From CAIVVT01 sp963757265 (lineage in GTDB: Bacteria > Acidobacteriota > Terriglobia > Bryobacterales > Bryobacteraceae), in assembly GCA_963757265.1 (NCBI GenBank), contig CAVWRA010000006.1, forward strand, positions 2,170,001 through 2,234,000: 64,000 nt of DNA, written 5' to 3'. Below the pieces are notes generated by a model. The model ran no database searches and was not told the DNA's origin. It saw only the letters and a program-made list of their open reading frames with translations. The position numbers were made by a program, and so were the translations under genes. Shown here one piece after another: positions 43,544 through 53,165 of the stretch; positions within the stretch are counted from its first letter, which is position 1; the number at the start of each line of letters is the position of its first letter.

Positions 43544-45031
43544 ATGCGGAGACTTTCACGCATGCTCAGACGGTTCACTTTCTGCCTGCCGCTGGTGGCG
43601 GCGGCGCTCACGGCGCAGACCTATCAGCCGAACTGGGAGTCGCTGGACAAACGGCCCACGCCGGCCTGGTTCACGGAGGCCAAGTTCGGCATCTTCATCC
43701 ATTGGGGCGTGTACTCGGTGCCGTCCTATGCGCCGGTTCTGCCGGGCAAGCTGGCGTACGCGGAGTGGTACTGGCACGCCATCACCGAAGGTCGCAAGCC
43801 CGGCGCCGGTCCCGTCGACGCGGGTTCCTGGGAGTATCACAAGCGGGTGTTCGGGGCGGATTACGACTACCAGAACTTCGCGTCGCAGTTCAAAGCGCAG
43901 CTGTACGATCCCGATCATTGGGCGGACGTGTTCCAGCGTTCGGGGGCGCGCTACGTGGTTCTCACCTCGAAGCACCATGAAGGGTTCGCGCTGTGGCCCA
44001 GCCGCGAGGCGTCGAAAACCTGGGGACGGCCGTGGAATGCCGCCGAGATCGGGCCGCATCGCGACCTGCTGGGGGATCTGACGACGGCGGTGCGCGCCAA
44101 AGGGCTGATGGCCGGCATCTACTATTCGCTGTACGAGTGGTATAACCCGCTGTGGCTGAGCGACAAGCCGCGCTACGTGGCCGAGCACATGACGCCGCAG
44201 TTCAAGGACGTGGTGACGCGTTACCAACCGTCGATCATCTTCAGCGACGGCGAATGGGATCTGACGTCGGCTGAGTGGCACAGCGCGGAACTGCTGGCGT
44301 GGTTGTTCAACGATTCGCCGGTGAAGGACACGGTGGTGATCAACGACCGCTGGGGCAAGGACACCAAGCACAAGCACGGCGGCTATTGGACCACCGAGTA
44401 CACACCCGGGATGAGCGGGATGGAGCATCCCTGGGAGGAGAGCCGGGGCATGGGCTACTCCTACGGCTACAACCGCGCCGAGCGGGTGGGCGACTATCAC
44501 ACCGGGCGCGAGCTGGTGATCCTGCTGGCCGACCTGGTGAGCCGCGGGGGCAATTTGCTGCTGGACATCGGCCCGGCCGCGGACGGGACGATCCCGGTGA
44601 TCATGGAGGAGCGCCTGCTAGAAATGGGCGCCTGGCTGAAGGTGAACGGCGAGGCGATCTACGGCACCAGGCCGTGGAAGGCGACGCGGCAGTGGAGCAC
44701 CGGGGAGCAGCCCAAGGTGGACTACAACCAGGAGTTCAACTCGACCTACGACGTGACCAAGCTCACCGCCCAGCCGGCGCCGGGGAAGGCGGCCATCGAG
44801 GCGTTTTTCACGGCCAAAGGCGATGACGTCTACGCCATCCTGCCGCGCTGGCCGGGGCGGCATTTCACGGTCCAGGAGCTGGGCGACGCCAAGCTGAAAT
44901 CCGTGGCGCTCGTGGGCGCGGATGCGGCGCTGCACTTCAAACAGAAGGCGGGCGCGGTGAGGGTCGATCTGCCGGAGCTGCCCGAACAACTGTTGGGCCA
45001 GCCCGCATGGGTACTGAAACTGAGCCGCTGA
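43544..45031 (+). CDS. Alpha-L-fucosidase, GH29, secreted
   Basis: 495 residues with a signal peptide (RRFTFCLPLVAAALTAQ). The catalytic TIM barrel reads TPAWFTEAKFGIFIHWGVYSVPSY, YVVLTSKHHEGFALWPS and QPSIIFSDGEWD, the last holding the nucleophile Asp of GH29. NDRWGKD and LLLDIGPAADGTIP are also typical. A C-terminal beta domain of about 110 residues follows. It should release L-fucose from glycans outside the cytoplasm. ATG at 43544 or 43562 are possible starts. Confidence 0.92.
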   Translation: MRRLSRMLRRFTFCLPLVAAALTAQTYQPNWESLDKRPTPAWFTEAKFGIFIHWGVYSVPSYAPVLPGKLAYAEWYWHAITEGRKPGAGPVDAGSWEYHKRVFGADYDYQNFASQFKAQLYDPDHWADVFQRSGARYVVLTSKHHEGFALWPSREASKTWGRPWNAAEIGPHRDLLGDLTTAVRAKGLMAGIYYSLYEWYNPLWLSDKPRYVAEHMTPQFKDVVTRYQPSIIFSDGEWDLTSAEWHSAELLAWLFNDSPVKDTVVINDRWGKDTKHKHGGYWTTEYTPGMSGMEHPWEESRGMGYSYGYNRAERVGDYHTGRELVILLADLVSRGGNLLLDIGPAADGTIPVIMEERLLEMGAWLKVNGEAIYGTRPWKATRQWSTGEQPKVDYNQEFNSTYDVTKLTAQPAPGKAAIEAFFTAKGDDVYAILPRWPGRHFTVQELGDAKLKSVALVGADAALHFKQKAGAVRVDLPELPEQLLGQPAWVLKLSR

Positions 45032-45402
45032 GAGCCTCGGAGCGCGTTTTTTCCTTCCATTCGCACGCCGGGGCAAGCTTGAGACCAGCAAGCACTCGCC
45101 TCGATAGCGTGGCTGCCTACTGGCGCGTCGCAGTGACTTCGTGAGCACGCGCAAAACCAGTCACAGAGGGCCGCCGCTCAGAACACGCGCATTGCAGCCG
45201 CAGCCGCTTGCAGAGCCGTGCCCGCAGGAGCGGCTCTCGGTGTTGTCCCCTGTTGTTTCAGAGCCGCGACCGTGAGGGAGCGGGCGCCCCTTGCTCGCCC
45301 GCCGCGAGTCCCGGGGCCGGGCGGCAGAAATTACGGGTTTCTGCGGCTGGAATGGGCAAGAGATCGGCCCGCCGTCCGATGAGAAATGTGTAGGCGCTTC
45401 TT
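45032..45402. other. Intergenic stretch with dispersed repeat
   Basis: No gene. It contains the reverse-oriented copy of the GC-rich dispersed repeat at 45252-45312; the rest is unremarkable. Confidence 0.5.
45252..45312 (-). repeat. Dispersed GC-rich repeat, copy 2 (reverse orientation)
   Basis: On the minus strand it reads GGCGGGCGAGCAAGG, GCGCCCGCTCCCTCACGG and TCGCGGCTCTGAAAC, the same order as at 10655-10712. Confidence 0.65.
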
Positions 45403-46246
45403 ATGACAGAAACTCTCGCCCGTCCCCAAGCCCCCTGGGCGCTGCGGCTGGTGCCGCCGTTTCCGGCCGTCGCGCACCGCATCCTGGCCGTGGTCAGCCA
45501 GGAGGATGTGAGCGCGCGGCAGGTGGGCGAGCTGATCAAGCTCGACCCGTCGTTCGCCGCGGAGCTGCTGCGCTTCGCCAACTCGGCCATGTTCGGGCGG
45601 CGCTGCGAGGTGACCAGCCTGTTCCAGGCGATCGTGCTGCTGGGGCTGGACCGCGTGCGCACGATGGCGACGCTGGTGGCGATCAATAAGATGGTGCGCT
45701 CGTCGATCCGCATCGCGAGCTTACGTAAGGTGTGGCGGCACAGTCTGATCACGGCGCTGATTGCCGAGGAGGCAGCCCCGGGATGCGGCGTTCAACCGGG
45801 AGTCGGCTTACACCGCCGGGCTGCTGCACAATCTGGGGACGCTGGGCCTGATGTCGGCCTATCCCGACTCCTACTCGCGGCTGCTGGAAGTCTCCAACGA
45901 GTACGGCTTCGAGCTGCTGAAGACGGAGCGCGACCTGTTCGAAATCGACCACTGCGCCGCGGGCGCCTACCTGGCCCAGGACTGGAATTTCCCGGACGAA
46001 CTGGCCGCCGCGCTGGCGACGCACCACGACGAGCCCGTGGCCGGGGAGCGCAGCCTCGACAATCTCATCAAAGTCAGTTGGCGTCTGACCGACACGCTGG
46101 GCTACGCCGCCTTCTGCCCCGACCGGGAATGGGAGTTCGAGGAGCTGATCGATTTCCTGCCCGGCGCGCGCTCGTCGTGGCTGGGCCAATCGCCGGAGAC
46201 GGCCAAGGAAGAACTCGATCAGCGGCTGGCCTCGGCGGGGATGTAG
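45403..46246 (+). pseudogene. HDOD-domain protein, single-base frameshift
   Basis: A signalling domain of the HD superfamily without catalytic metal residues, typical of two-component and cyclic-di-GMP networks. The first frame reads LVPPFPAVAHRILAVVSQEDVSARQVGELIKLDPSFAAELLRFANSA, then VWRHSLITALIAEEAAP up to about 45780. The next frame continues RDAAFNRESAYTAGLLHNLGTLGLMS and on to the end at 46246. The break is within GCAGCCCCGGGA (about 45772-45783) and needs one base removed, giving about 280 residues. It could be a real lesion or a base-call error in a C/G run. Confidence 0.75.
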
Positions 46247-46445
46247 CCGGCCGCCGCTGTCCGGCCATGCCAGCACAGTGCAGCACCCGGAAACGGGCAA
46301 GCCTTCCTGATTAGAAGCGGCGAAGTCCTTTCATTGCGCCCGTGCTGATTCAAGGTCTCCACTTCGGAGGACCGAAACTTGACCATTGGGTGTACAATGC
46401 CTTAGTCCTGCGCGCCAAGAGGAATCCCGAGTAATGAGGAAGCCC

Positions 46446-47252
46446 ATGAAACGACACACGCTCCTTTCCGCCCTTGCCGTATCCATCGTGCTCGCGCACG
46501 TCGCTGCGGCGCAAATTGTTCCGCCCAATGCAACAAACTTTCCCCCGGTGGGCATCACCAGGGGCCAGACTTTGCTGCTCCATGTAGTCGCCTTCCCTCC
46601 CGACCCGTGCAACGCGCAACTCGGGTTTCTGACGAGCGCCGGCCTGTCTGTAGGCCCCAGCCAGCAGGTGCAGCTCCCTCCCGGCCAGTCGGCATCCGTG
46701 GCCCTGAACGGCAACTCCCTCCTGGCTTCGTTCGGGCACCGAATGGAGCTGCTGCCAACCGTAGCCGTTGCGGGCGGGGCAAGCAGTTGTATTGCTTCCG
46801 TGGAAGTGGTCGACAACCTCCTCGGCGGGACCACGGTGCTGGTCCCGGGCGCGGTTGGTTTTCCCCCTAACCCCGCCTTTGGCTTACTGGGCGTGACAGT
46901 TCTTCAGACCGTGCGTTTGAACGTGGTCGCGTTTCCTCCTACTCCCTGTATCGGGCTGATCGGTTTTGCGGACACGAATGGGAACCCGATCGGAGGATCG
47001 ATGAGCATTCAACTCCTCCCCGGCCAGGCCGCGTTCCTGGATCTGCCGGGGAACACGCTGGTGAATGCTTTGGGGCAACGCGCCGAACTGATGCCGGTGG
47101 TGACGGTGCCGTCTGCCGGCCCCGGAAACGCCTGCATCGCTTCGGCTGAGGTTTACGGCAACGCGTTTGCCGCCACGGCAGTATACTATCCGCCAACCCC
47201 TTGTTCGCAATCCAGCACCAGTTGCTCTGCCTTGCTGCCGGAGGGTAACTAG
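46446..47252 (+). CDS. Secreted protein with two internal repeats, unknown function
   Basis: 268 residues with a signal peptide (MKRHTLLSALAVSIVLAHVAAAQ). The mature part is two related beta-rich copies of about 90 residues. Each contains R/Q-T-x-x-L-x-VVAFPP-x-PC, then a Gly-rich turn, a Q-L/P-P-G-Q motif, NALGQRAELMPV-like or SFGHRMELLPTV-like strand, and CIAS-x-EV. Each copy keeps two Cys, probably a disulfide. AGGAAG precedes ATG 46446. No known family can be named. Confidence 0.7.
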   Translation: MKRHTLLSALAVSIVLAHVAAAQIVPPNATNFPPVGITRGQTLLLHVVAFPPDPCNAQLGFLTSAGLSVGPSQQVQLPPGQSASVALNGNSLLASFGHRMELLPTVAVAGGASSCIASVEVVDNLLGGTTVLVPGAVGFPPNPAFGLLGVTVLQTVRLNVVAFPPTPCIGLIGFADTNGNPIGGSMSIQLLPGQAAFLDLPGNTLVNALGQRAELMPVVTVPSAGPGNACIASAEVYGNAFAATAVYYPPTPCSQSSTSCSALLPEGN

Positions 47253-47327
47253 CCCGGATGTTGCACCACGATCGCAGCGAGGCGCGATGAGAGGGCTGCA
47301 GCCGATTGTTGGTGAAACATCCGGGCT
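47251..47327. repeat. Short MITE-like element, 77 bp, deletion derivative
   Basis: The ends AGCCCGGATGTT and AACATCCGGGCT are perfect inverted repeats. Read on the minus strand, its halves match the two ends of the 222-bp element at 63742-63963, with about 145 bp of the middle missing. It begins at the stop codon of the upstream secreted protein gene (the TAG shares its first bases). Confidence 0.75.
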
Positions 47328-47579
47328 GGCGCCGGTCGGACTCAGCCGCAAGTGCGCGCTGACAGGTCGCTGAAAAGGGTAATCGACCGGCCCCCGACGG
47401 CCGCGGCTCGGCAACGTGGCCGTTGATTTTGATGGGATTGCTCAGCGATCGGCCCGCTGAAATGGTCCCGAGCCCGGCTCTTCCAGCAGCTCGCCAATTC
47501 TCTCCGTTCGCGATTGAGTGAGAACCTCACCCCTGGTGGGAGATCCGAGCTGACGATCTTGAAAACGGATCGGTTGGGA
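47328..47579. other. Non-coding stretch between MITE and tRNA-Ser
   Basis: About 250 bases; with the MITE this leaves more than 300 bases without a protein gene. Nothing else recognised. Confidence 0.5.
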
Positions 47580-47669
47580 TGGCGGAGGAAGAGGGATTCG
47601 AACCCCCGGTACCCTTCCGGGTACAACGGTTTTCAAGACCGCCGCCTTAAACCGCTCGGCCATTCCTCC
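47580..47669 (-). tRNA. tRNA-Ser (anticodon UGA)
   Basis: On the minus strand, acceptor arms GGAGGAA (47669-47663) and TTCCTCC (47590-47584) pair perfectly. The anticodon loop CTTGAAA gives UGA. A long variable arm (GTACCCGG-AA-GGGTACC type) marks a class II serine tRNA. The T-loop GGTTCGAATCC is intact. Discriminator G is followed by an encoded CCA at 47582-47580. Confidence 0.95.
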
Positions 47670-47771
47670 AAATCCAGACTAACCGAGTCCGGCACTGGAA
47701 TGCCACGGGGAAGTGATGTCGAAAGGGCCGGCGAGATTGCGCCCCAATGGCGCCGGCAGCCGGACTGTGCG

Positions 47772-49154
47772 CTATTTCCCGAACAGCTCCGCCCGGGTGG
47801 GCAACCTCAGCAGGTCCTGCTCTTTCATGCGCACTTCCAGAACCTGGCGCCACAAGTGGGGGATGAAGATGTGCAGGTTGCCGGCATCGGCGAGCACATC
47901 ACAATACGTCAGGCAATACCACTCCGTGCCGAATATCGGGCGCGTGGTCCTGGTGCTGGTGACCGCCAGAAAACGGGGCTCGGTCCAGCTCAACCCGCCA
48001 TCCTTCGACAGCGAAACCCATAGCTCGGAGCGGTCCTCGGCGTGACCCTGGTGCTTGAAGCCGCTGCCGGGCAGGCGGTTATGATGCAAAGCGATCAGCG
48101 TCTTTCCGTCGGAAAGTTTCTCAATCATGGGCGGAGCGTCGGGATGCACCAGCGCTGTCGGCCGCGGATCCGACCACGTCTGGCCGTCGTCTTCGCTCCT
48201 CAGTTGCGCGATATAACCTTCATGCGTTCGGGCAAAGAGGACCACCCTGCCGCCTCCCAACGCAATCGGCCGGCCCTCGTGGATATCCCGCCATCCTTGC
48301 GGCCGTTTCCCGGGCAGCAGTTCCCATGTGCGGCCTTTGTCGGCGCTGCGCAGGACATAGAGCAGGGTGTGGTGAATGGCCTGGTCGGATTCATGCGGCG
48401 CCAGCAGCCAGGTTCCTGCGCCGGTCTCAGTCATGTTGATGCACCACATGCCCTGGAATCCAGGATCGTTGACCGGCCGGATGCGCGTTACGTTGGACCA
48501 GCTATCACCGTCATCGTCCGAAAAGCGGAATCCGATGCCCGCGTTTTCGACGCCGTTAAAGTCTCCCGGGGCGGGCTCTGTGCTGAACATGTAAATCCGC
48601 TGGCCGCCCTTCGGCACCAGCGGCACCCAGGCGTGCTGGTTGTATGGAATCGAGGTGGAGAGAAAGGGGCCCAGCCAGGTGGCGCCCTTGTCCTTCGAGC
48701 GGTAAATCAGGATGTCGTTCACCTTGCGGTGTGGATCGACCATCAGGTAATGAAACTTGCCGGCGATGATCGTCAGAAGATAGTCGCCCTTCGGTGTAAT
48801 CAACGGGCGCGGACAATCCACGTAGGTCACGGGGGGATACGGCCCGCGGTAATCCCCCATGTCGGGCTGCGGAAAGCGATGGATCACCCGCACATCCACC
48901 CACTCCGGCATCACGACGCCGAGGTCGCCGTAATTCTTCAGACCTTTGGGCAGCGAATCCACCGTCACTGCGACTCCGCCGATTTCCATGTGCGTAAAGG
49001 GAGCGAGATCGGAGAGATCGGACTGGATGGGGCCTGCGGCGAGATCGACGCCGAGGTAGTCGAGAAAGGTCGGCGGGTGCTGAGCCGGAGCGGGCAGGGG
49101 AACGACAAGCGCGGCCAGGAGCAGGCAGGCGAGGGCTGCGAGGCGTGGACTCAT
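47772..49154 (-). CDS. Sialidase-like BNR-repeat protein, secreted
   Basis: 460 residues with a signal peptide (MSPRLAALACLLLAALVVPLPAPA). At least five Asp-box motifs S-x-D-x-G-x-S/T-W are visible: SKDKGATW, SDDDGDSW, SADKGRTW, SEDDGQTW and SKDGGLSW. These mark a six-bladed beta-propeller of the sialidase superfamily. The arginine triad was not located with certainty, so hydrolysis of sialic acids is not shown; other glycosidases share the fold. ATG at 49154 is chosen because it begins the signal peptide; a longer frame goes to 49286. Confidence 0.85.
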   Translation of the reverse strand: MSPRLAALACLLLAALVVPLPAPAQHPPTFLDYLGVDLAAGPIQSDLSDLAPFTHMEIGGVAVTVDSLPKGLKNYGDLGVVMPEWVDVRVIHRFPQPDMGDYRGPYPPVTYVDCPRPLITPKGDYLLTIIAGKFHYLMVDPHRKVNDILIYRSKDKGATWLGPFLSTSIPYNQHAWVPLVPKGGQRIYMFSTEPAPGDFNGVENAGIGFRFSDDDGDSWSNVTRIRPVNDPGFQGMWCINMTETGAGTWLLAPHESDQAIHHTLLYVLRSADKGRTWELLPGKRPQGWRDIHEGRPIALGGGRVVLFARTHEGYIAQLRSEDDGQTWSDPRPTALVHPDAPPMIEKLSDGKTLIALHHNRLPGSGFKHQGHAEDRSELWVSLSKDGGLSWTEPRFLAVTSTRTTRPIFGTEWYCLTYCDVLADAGNLHIFIPHLWRQVLEVRMKEQDLLRLPTRAELFGK

Positions 49155-49329
49155 TGGGGACCTGTTGCGCCGATGGGCGTTGCCTGGCTGGAGTTCCGTT
49201 AGAACTGCCAGGCCGCCATCGATCATACATCCGATTGCCGGCGCCGGACGGCGCGGGCTGGCACAGCCGGCGGCATTCTCGGGCACTCGGCCGGCTGAAG
49301 GGCGGACCGGATTGAGGAGCGGAGGACCC

Positions 49330-50091
49330 TCAGGAGCCGATCCACGAGCGAACCGAGACGCCGTGCTCCTCCAGGCGGCGGCGGACGGCGCGGGCGATGG
49401 CCGCGGCGCCGGGCGTGTCGCCGTGGATGCACAGTGTCTGGGCGTGGATGCGGACGATGGATCCGTCTGCGGCGACGGCCGCGCCTTGGAGGGCGATGGC
49501 CAGCGCCTGGGCCGCGGCCGCGCCGGGACTGTCGAGCAGGGCGTCGCGGTGCCGGCGGGAGCGCAGGGAGCCGTCGGGTTCGTAGCGGCGGTCGGCGAAG
49601 GCCTCGGCCGCGACGAGGAATCCGGCGTCGCTCCAGATCCGGAGCATCCCCGAGCCAGCCGATCCGACCAGCCACAAACGGGGCTGCACGCGGGCCACGG
49701 CGCGAGCGATCGCGGCGGCCAGAGCGGGGTCGCGGGCGGCCTGGTTGTAGAGCGCGCCGTGGGGCTTCACATAGCGCACCTCGGCGCCGGCCTGGGCGGC
49801 GATGCGCATGAGCGTGCGAACCTGTTGCTCGACGCTGGACTCGATCTCTTCGAGCGGCAGCTCTAGCTCCAGGCGTCCGAAGTTGGCGCGGTCCCCATAG
49901 CCGGGATGGGCGCCGATGGCGACGCCGTGGCCGAGCGCCTGGGCGAGGGTCAGCCGCATCAGCGCCTCGCTGCCGGCGTGTGCGCCGCAGGCGATATTGG
50001 CCGACGTGACGGATTCCAGGAGCAGTTCCTGGACATCGGGCGCCAGATCCTCGCGCTCGCCCAGGTCGCAATTCAGATCGATCGATTTCAT
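49330..50091 (-). CDS. pxpA: 5-oxoprolinase subunit A
   Basis: 253 residues of the LamB/YcsF family. SIDLNCDLGERED, SANIACGAHAGSEALM, GVAIGAHPGYGDRANFGR and YVKPHGALYNQAA are all consensus stretches with the putative metal His and Asp. With PxpB and PxpC it hydrolyses 5-oxoproline to glutamate at the cost of ATP. It is the third gene of the operon; its start overlaps pxpC by 4 bp. Confidence 0.93.
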   Translation of the reverse strand: MKSIDLNCDLGEREDLAPDVQELLLESVTSANIACGAHAGSEALMRLTLAQALGHGVAIGAHPGYGDRANFGRLELELPLEEIESSVEQQVRTLMRIAAQAGAEVRYVKPHGALYNQAARDPALAAAIARAVARVQPRLWLVGSAGSGMLRIWSDAGFLVAAEAFADRRYEPDGSLRSRRHRDALLDSPGAAAAQALAIALQGAAVAADGSIVRIHAQTLCIHGDTPGAAAIARAVRRRLEEHGVSVRSWIGS

Positions 50092-51029
50092 AGCCCTGAT
50101 ACCTCCGGGCGCAACGATTCCTCCTGTTCGATCAATACTCGGCGCGCGTGTTCAAAAGAGACCAGCTTGAAACGCGCGTTCTGGCGCGGCCGCAGTTGGC
50201 CGATGCGCCAGCGGTCGGCCGAGATCACACAGCCGATTTTGGGGTAGCCGCCGGTGGTCTGGTGATCCACGCCCAGGATCACCAGCTCGCCCGAGGGCGT
50301 GACCTGGATGGCGCCCAGCGGCGCGCCTTCGGTGATCATGGATCCACCCGGCGGGTCGGCGAGTGGAACACCGGAGAGGCGCACGCCCATGCGGCTGGAA
50401 TCGGTTTGAACGGTCCAGGGCTCGGCCAGCAGCCGGGCGCGGCTGGCCGCGGGGAAGTGCGCCGTCTGAGCGGCTTCCGTGATGCGCAGAACGTTGCCCG
50501 CGGGGCGGAGATTGGCGATCGCTTCGGGCCGGATCCGCCGCGCAGTGAAATCCGCGGCCGCAGCGCCGATGGGCAGTGTGTCGCCCTTCCGCAACGCCCG
50601 GCCGTCCAGCCCGCCGATGCGGCCGGGGACGTGCGTGGAACGGCTGCCGAGGACCGCGGGCACGTCGATGCCGCCGCGCAGGCAGAGATAGCAGCGCGCG
50701 CCCAGTTGGGCGCCGCCGAGCGCGAGCGATTGTCCGGCCGAGGCTGGTAGCGCGGTCCACAATGGCACGGCGCGGCCATCGAGCGTGGCGCCGAACTCAG
50801 CGCCGGTCAAGGCGAACCAGGCGGCGCCGCGGAATAGAAACCGGCCACCGTGTAAGGTCATCTCCAGGGCGGCGGCGTGATCCGGATTGCCGAGCAGCCG
50901 GTTGCCGATCCGCAGCGCCAGTGGATCGGCAGCGCCGCAGGCCGAGACGCCGAGGTGGCCGAACCCCGGGCGGCCGAGGTCCTGGACCGTGGTCTGCATG
51001 CCGGGGTCCTGGACTTCGAGCACGGTCAT
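50088..51029 (-). CDS. pxpC: 5-oxoprolinase subunit C (KipA/biotin-dependent carboxyltransferase family)
   Basis: 313 residues. VLEVQDPGMQTTVQDLGRPGFGHLGVSACGAADPLALRIGNRLLGN is the defining N-terminus (residues 3-48). LCLRGGIDVPAVLGSRSTH and SEMGVRLSG-like SSRMGVRLSG follow, and then GAIQVTPSGELVILGVDHQTTGGYPKIGCV. Middle gene of pxpBCA, overlapping both neighbours by 4 bp. Confidence 0.93.
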   Translation of the reverse strand: MTVLEVQDPGMQTTVQDLGRPGFGHLGVSACGAADPLALRIGNRLLGNPDHAAALEMTLHGGRFLFRGAAWFALTGAEFGATLDGRAVPLWTALPASAGQSLALGGAQLGARCYLCLRGGIDVPAVLGSRSTHVPGRIGGLDGRALRKGDTLPIGAAAADFTARRIRPEAIANLRPAGNVLRITEAAQTAHFPAASRARLLAEPWTVQTDSSRMGVRLSGVPLADPPGGSMITEGAPLGAIQVTPSGELVILGVDHQTTGGYPKIGCVISADRWRIGQLRPRQNARFKLVSFEHARRVLIEQEESLRPEVSGL

Positions 51030-51712
51030 AGGCCCGACAGCTCCTCGAATCGGCGTTCGTCGATCAGGGAGAAGCGCACCTCGTCGCCGGGGAGCAGCAG
51101 GCTCATGGGCTGGCGCGAAGGATCGAACAGCCGCAACGGCGTGCGGCCGATCAACCGCCAGCCGCCCGGGGTTTCAGCCGGATAGATGCCGGCCTGAGCA
51201 CCCGCGATGCCCAGACTGCCGGCCGGCACGCGGATGCGGGGACGCTCCAGCCGGGGCGCGGCCAATTCCGGCGGCAGGCCGAGCAGGTAGGGGAAGCCCG
51301 GCGCGAATCCCAGGAAAGCGACGTGATAGGCCGCCGAGGCGAGGCGCGCGGCGGCCGCCTCGAGCGTCAGTCCCGCCGCTGTGGCAATGGGCTCCAGATC
51401 GGGCGCGAACGGCGCGTCGCAACACACCGGGACGTCGATGCGGCGCGGGGCCGGTGGCGGCTCGGAGGCCGGATTGCGCGCCGCGTGCTCGAGCGTGCGG
51501 ATCAAATCCTCGCTCCGCCAGCGGCGCGGGTCGTAGACCAGCAGCAATGAGCAGTAGGCGGGGTGCAGGTTCTTGGCCCCTTCGATTTTCGAGCCGGCCA
51601 GAGAATGGAACAGAGCCATCACCTGACTGTGGATCTCCACACTGGGAGGGCCACTGAACTCGGCCAGAAGCGCGTCGTCACTGGCCTGCGTCCAGGCCGG
51701 CCTGCCGGGCAT
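51026..51712 (-). CDS. pxpB: 5-oxoprolinase subunit B (KipI family)
   Basis: 228 residues. DDALLAEFSGPPSVEIHSQVMAL at the N-terminus, NLHPAYCSLLLVYDP, and the KipI core AAYHVAFLGFAPGFPYLLGLP and PAGSLGIAGAQAGIYPAETPGGWRLIGRTP. First gene of the operon. ATG at 51712 (MPGRPAWTQA) is the likely start; a 12-residue in-frame extension precedes it. Confidence 0.92.
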   Translation of the reverse strand: MPGRPAWTQASDDALLAEFSGPPSVEIHSQVMALFHSLAGSKIEGAKNLHPAYCSLLLVYDPRRWRSEDLIRTLEHAARNPASEPPPAPRRIDVPVCCDAPFAPDLEPIATAAGLTLEAAAARLASAAYHVAFLGFAPGFPYLLGLPPELAAPRLERPRIRVPAGSLGIAGAQAGIYPAETPGGWRLIGRTPLRLFDPSRQPMSLLLPGDEVRFSLIDERRFEELSGL

Positions 51713-51890
51713 CACGAGCCGATTGTAACCGACGATGCCCGCGAGCACACGCGCTCATGCCGGCGGCGGGTGTGCAGGAGATTTTTTGGGTCCAGCCCTT
51801 ATGTTCTGGCGGAAAGAGCCGATTGATGGAGTGAGACGGTTGAACACGGGCCGGGCGAGAAGCAGGCGGAAGGCGAGCGGACCAGGGTGA

Positions 51891-53165
51891 TCAGCCCGGG
51901 GCCGCAAGCCAGGTTGAAAGTGTAGCGGCGCTGTCCGCCAAGGGATGTTGGCGGGCCCACTCGCGGGCGGCCGCGGCCATGGAGGCGCGGGCGGGCTCGT
52001 CCGCGAGGAGTGTTTGCAGGGCTTGGAGAAAGGCGGCTTGGGCGCGGCGGCCGGAGCCTTCGACGCGCACGCCGAATTCGGGGCGCAGGATCTGTCGGGC
52101 GCCGGCATGGTCGCGGCAGATGGCGGGCAGGCCCGCGCCGAGGGCCTCCACGAGGGTCAGGCCATAGCTCTCGTGGCGCGAGGGAAAGAGGTAGACGTGG
52201 GCCAGGCGGAGGAAGGCTTGCTTGAGCGGGCCGGTGACGTAGCCCGGGAACTCGACGCGCACGTGCTTCAGCCTGGCGGCGAGGGCGCGCAGCCGGCGTT
52301 CGTAGCGCTGGCCGTGCATGAAGGCGGCCTGGCCGCAGATGAAGAGCCGCACGGGCCGGCGGGGAAAGGAGGTTGAGCGTTCCCATTCGGCGAGCGCCTG
52401 GAGCAGGAAATCCTGGCCCTTTTCGGGCGAGATGCGGCTCAGACAGAGCAGGACTCGGGTGTCGGGTTGGAGGCCGTAGCCAGTGCACAGGGCGGCGGCC
52501 TGGCGCTCGGTTTCGGCGTCCAGCGGCGGGGGCGGCGGGCAACCCCAAGGCAGGACTTCGATGCGGGCGGGCGGCGTGCCGGGGTAGCAGCGCAGCAGGA
52601 TCGATCGCATGTCGGCCGAAGGCACGACGACGCGTTCGGACCACAGCAGGCTGGCGCGCTGCTGCTCGAAGACGAGCCGCAGGATAGAGGGCGCCAGACG
52701 CCCGGCGGGGCCGCTGCGGAGGCGCTCCCAGAAACTGGTGAGCCACTCGGGGCGGAGCCAGCCGCGCAGGTAAATGGAGGCGATGTAGGCGACGACGTCG
52801 ACGTGGTAGATGGTGACGATGCGGAAGCCGGCGCGGGCCAGGCGCTCGAAATCGGGGCCCTCGGAGATGTCATTCACGAGGATGGCAGTGGAGGCGGGGT
52901 CGTGTAGCAGGGCGGCGCGAGTGGCGGCTTCGCGAAAGGCATGACAGAAGGATGCGTATTGGGTCTCGTCAAATGAGACCAGCTGGCGAGCGGAGGGCGC
53001 GGAAGAGCCGAGGATGGCGGGCGTGATCAACTGTAGATCGAAGGGCCGGGTGCGGCTCCATTCCGCGGTGAGCAGATTGGCGATGGCGGCGCCGCCGCCC
53101 AGTGGGACAGATTGGCCGGCAAAGCCGCCGTGGGCGGCCAGGTACAGGACCTTCAGGCGATTCAC
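51891..53165 (-). CDS. Glycosyltransferase, GT4 type
   Basis: 424 residues in a two-Rossmann GT-B fold. The C-terminal domain has LLCLSRISPEKGQDFLLQALAEW, VRVEFPGYVTGPLKQAFLRLAHVYLFPSRHESYGLTLVEALGAGLPAICRDHAGARQIL with the E-x7-E motif. The N-terminal domain starts LKVLYLAAHGGFAGQSVP. It transfers sugars from nucleotide donors, acceptor unknown. GTG at 53165 overlaps the preceding gene stop by 4 bp, so the two are coupled. Confidence 0.9.
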   Translation of the reverse strand: MNRLKVLYLAAHGGFAGQSVPLGGGAAIANLLTAEWSRTRPFDLQLITPAILGSSAPSARQLVSFDETQYASFCHAFREAATRAALLHDPASTAILVNDISEGPDFERLARAGFRIVTIYHVDVVAYIASIYLRGWLRPEWLTSFWERLRSGPAGRLAPSILRLVFEQQRASLLWSERVVVPSADMRSILLRCYPGTPPARIEVLPWGCPPPPPLDAETERQAAALCTGYGLQPDTRVLLCLSRISPEKGQDFLLQALAEWERSTSFPRRPVRLFICGQAAFMHGQRYERRLRALAARLKHVRVEFPGYVTGPLKQAFLRLAHVYLFPSRHESYGLTLVEALGAGLPAICRDHAGARQILRPEFGVRVEGSGRRAQAAFLQALQTLLADEPARASMAAAAREWARQHPLADSAATLSTWLAAPG

